From assembly GCA_004144935.1 (NCBI GenBank), contig SDZP01000211.1:1-6264 (forward strand): 6,264 nt of DNA, in the 5' to 3' direction. Made by a program: the position numbers and the translations under genes. The stretch comes from Caulobacteraceae bacterium (GTDB lineage Bacteria > Pseudomonadota > Alphaproteobacteria > Caulobacterales > Caulobacteraceae). Position 1 is the stretch's first letter; each line of letters opens with the position of its first letter. This document shows positions 5,777 to 6,264 of this stretch, in pieces. The notes below the pieces were generated by a model, which was not told the origin of the DNA, did no database searches, and saw nothing but the letters and a program-made list of their open reading frames with translations.

Positions 5777-6178
5777 TCAGGCCAGCGTCGCCATCGCCCG
5801 CACCCCGTCGTGGCCGGTAATCCTCATCATACGAAGCGACCCGGGCTCCGCTTCGCCGTCGAAGACAATCTCGGTGAAGTCCGGCGCCCGCGCCAGGCCC
5901 GGGCGTTCGACCAGGCCTTCCAGCACCTTGCCGACACGAGCCTCGAGGTGGCGCGCCAAGGCAGCCGCGCCGGCCTCGCGCAGGCGGGCGGCGCGGGCCT
6001 TGATGACCGGCCTCGGCACCGGCGGCATGCGGGCGGCCGGCGTGCCCGGGCGCGGGCTGTAGGGGAAGACGTGCAGGTAGGACAGGCCCGCCTCCTCGAC
6101 CAGCCGGACGGTATTGTCGAACGCCGCCTCCGTCTCGGTCGGGAAGCCGGCGATCAGGTCGCAGCCGAAGGCCACGTC
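5777..6178 (-). CDS. mtaB: MtaB, tRNA t6A37 methylthiotransferase, C-terminal fragment
   Basis: MtaB is a radical-SAM methylthiotransferase that converts t6A to ms2t6A at position 37 of ANN-decoding tRNAs. Only the C-terminal 133 residues are present, out of about 420 in the family. They begin at DVAFGCDLIAGFPTET, the conserved late radical-SAM segment, continue through YLHVFPYSPRPGTPAARMP, and end in a TRAM-like RNA-binding domain (about the last 50 residues, FTEIVFDGEAEPGSLRMMRI...). The UPF0004 domain and the CxxxCxxC cluster motif should lie upstream, but at 6178 the sequence switches to an inverted copy of 5954-6040. In the mtaB frame this gives a TGA at 6212-6214, so the coding sequence is interrupted. 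The GTG at 6173-6175 is an internal Val, not a real start. The family call is firm; whether the gene is truly broken or only mis-assembled is open. Confidence 0.85.
   Translation of the reverse strand, partial: DVAFGCDLIAGFPTETEAAFDNTVRLVEEAGLSYLHVFPYSPRPGTPAARMPPVPRPVIKARAARLREAGAAALARHLEARVGKVLEGLVERPGLARAPDFTEIVFDGEAEPGSLRMMRITGHDGVRAMATLA
5954..6040 (+). repeat. Inverted repeat, arm 1 (inside mtaB)
   Basis: These 87 bases recur without mismatch as the reverse complement at 6178-6264. This copy is the native one: read on the minus strand it encodes the conserved mtaB stretch around ARMPPVPRPVIKARAARLRE, continuous with coding sequence on both sides. Confidence 0.95.
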
Positions 6179-6264
6179 CGGCCGCCCGCATGCCGCCGGT
6201 GCCGAGGCCGGTCATCAAGGCCCGCGCCGCCCGCCTGCGCGAGGCCGGCGCGGCTGCCTTGGCG
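6178..6264 (-). repeat. Inverted repeat, arm 2 (running off the window end)
   Basis: This is the exact reverse complement of 5954-6040, separated from it by a 137-base spacer. On the plus strand it encodes the same mtaB peptide (AARMPPVPRPVIKARAARLR), facing the opposite way from the gene. It replaces the expected 5' part of mtaB. Identity stops at 6177 (T, where a G would be needed) and continues to the last base of the window, so the full length of the arm may be greater than 87 bp. Confidence 0.95.

Noticed and set aside
5769..6218. Minus-strand open frame of 149 codons over mtaB
   Set aside because: It starts in the inverted arm and is out of frame with mtaB; it exists only because of the inverted duplication.

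Overview
The window is high-GC, densely coded DNA. The third-codon-position GC bias and the gene order point to an alphaproteobacterium, most likely in Caulobacterales (Caulobacter/Phenylobacterium-like). That placement is inferred from protein flavour and synteny; no rRNA or species marker is present. No phage, CRISPR, toxin-antitoxin or defence system can be supported.

Layout. (1) 2-1819, plus strand: the 3' part of mdoH/opgH, the membrane glucosyltransferase for osmoregulated periplasmic glucans; its 5' end lies outside the window. (2) 1820-1999: an intergenic gap between convergent genes, almost filled by a nested palindromic repeat with two 55-bp inverted arms (1844-1898 and 1941-1995). 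(3) 2000-2527, minus: a MarR-family regulator with a lysine-rich tail. (4) 2603-4195, minus: ftsY followed by yciB, 9 nt apart, a co-transcribed pair for membrane protein targeting and the cell envelope. (5) 4240-4467, minus: a small unrecognised protein with a Pro/Arg/Gly tail. (6) 4532-5176, plus: a TRIC-family (UPF0126) cation channel, divergent from the small gene. (7) 5204-5586, minus: two tiny unrecognised ORFs with a stop/start arrangement suggesting translational coupling, preceded by an AT-rich patch. (8) 5777-6178, minus: the C-terminal part of mtaB, the tRNA t6A37 methylthiotransferase.

In many alphaproteobacteria mtaB, ftsY and yciB/ispZ are close neighbours (often dapF-mtaB-ftsY-ispZ). 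Here about 1.5 kb holding the TRIC gene and three small ORFs separates mtaB from ftsY, so this looks like the conserved cluster with genes added in the middle.

The most striking structural feature is at the right end. The last 87 bases (6178-6264) are an exact reverse complement of 5954-6040, inside mtaB. The inverted arm replaces the expected upstream mtaB coding sequence and puts an in-frame stop in its path. A fold-back or chimeric contig end is the simplest explanation, with a genuine inverted duplication as the alternative. The other item worth following up is the nested palindromic repeat at 1844-1995. Most of the window is otherwise ordinary chromosomal housekeeping sequence.
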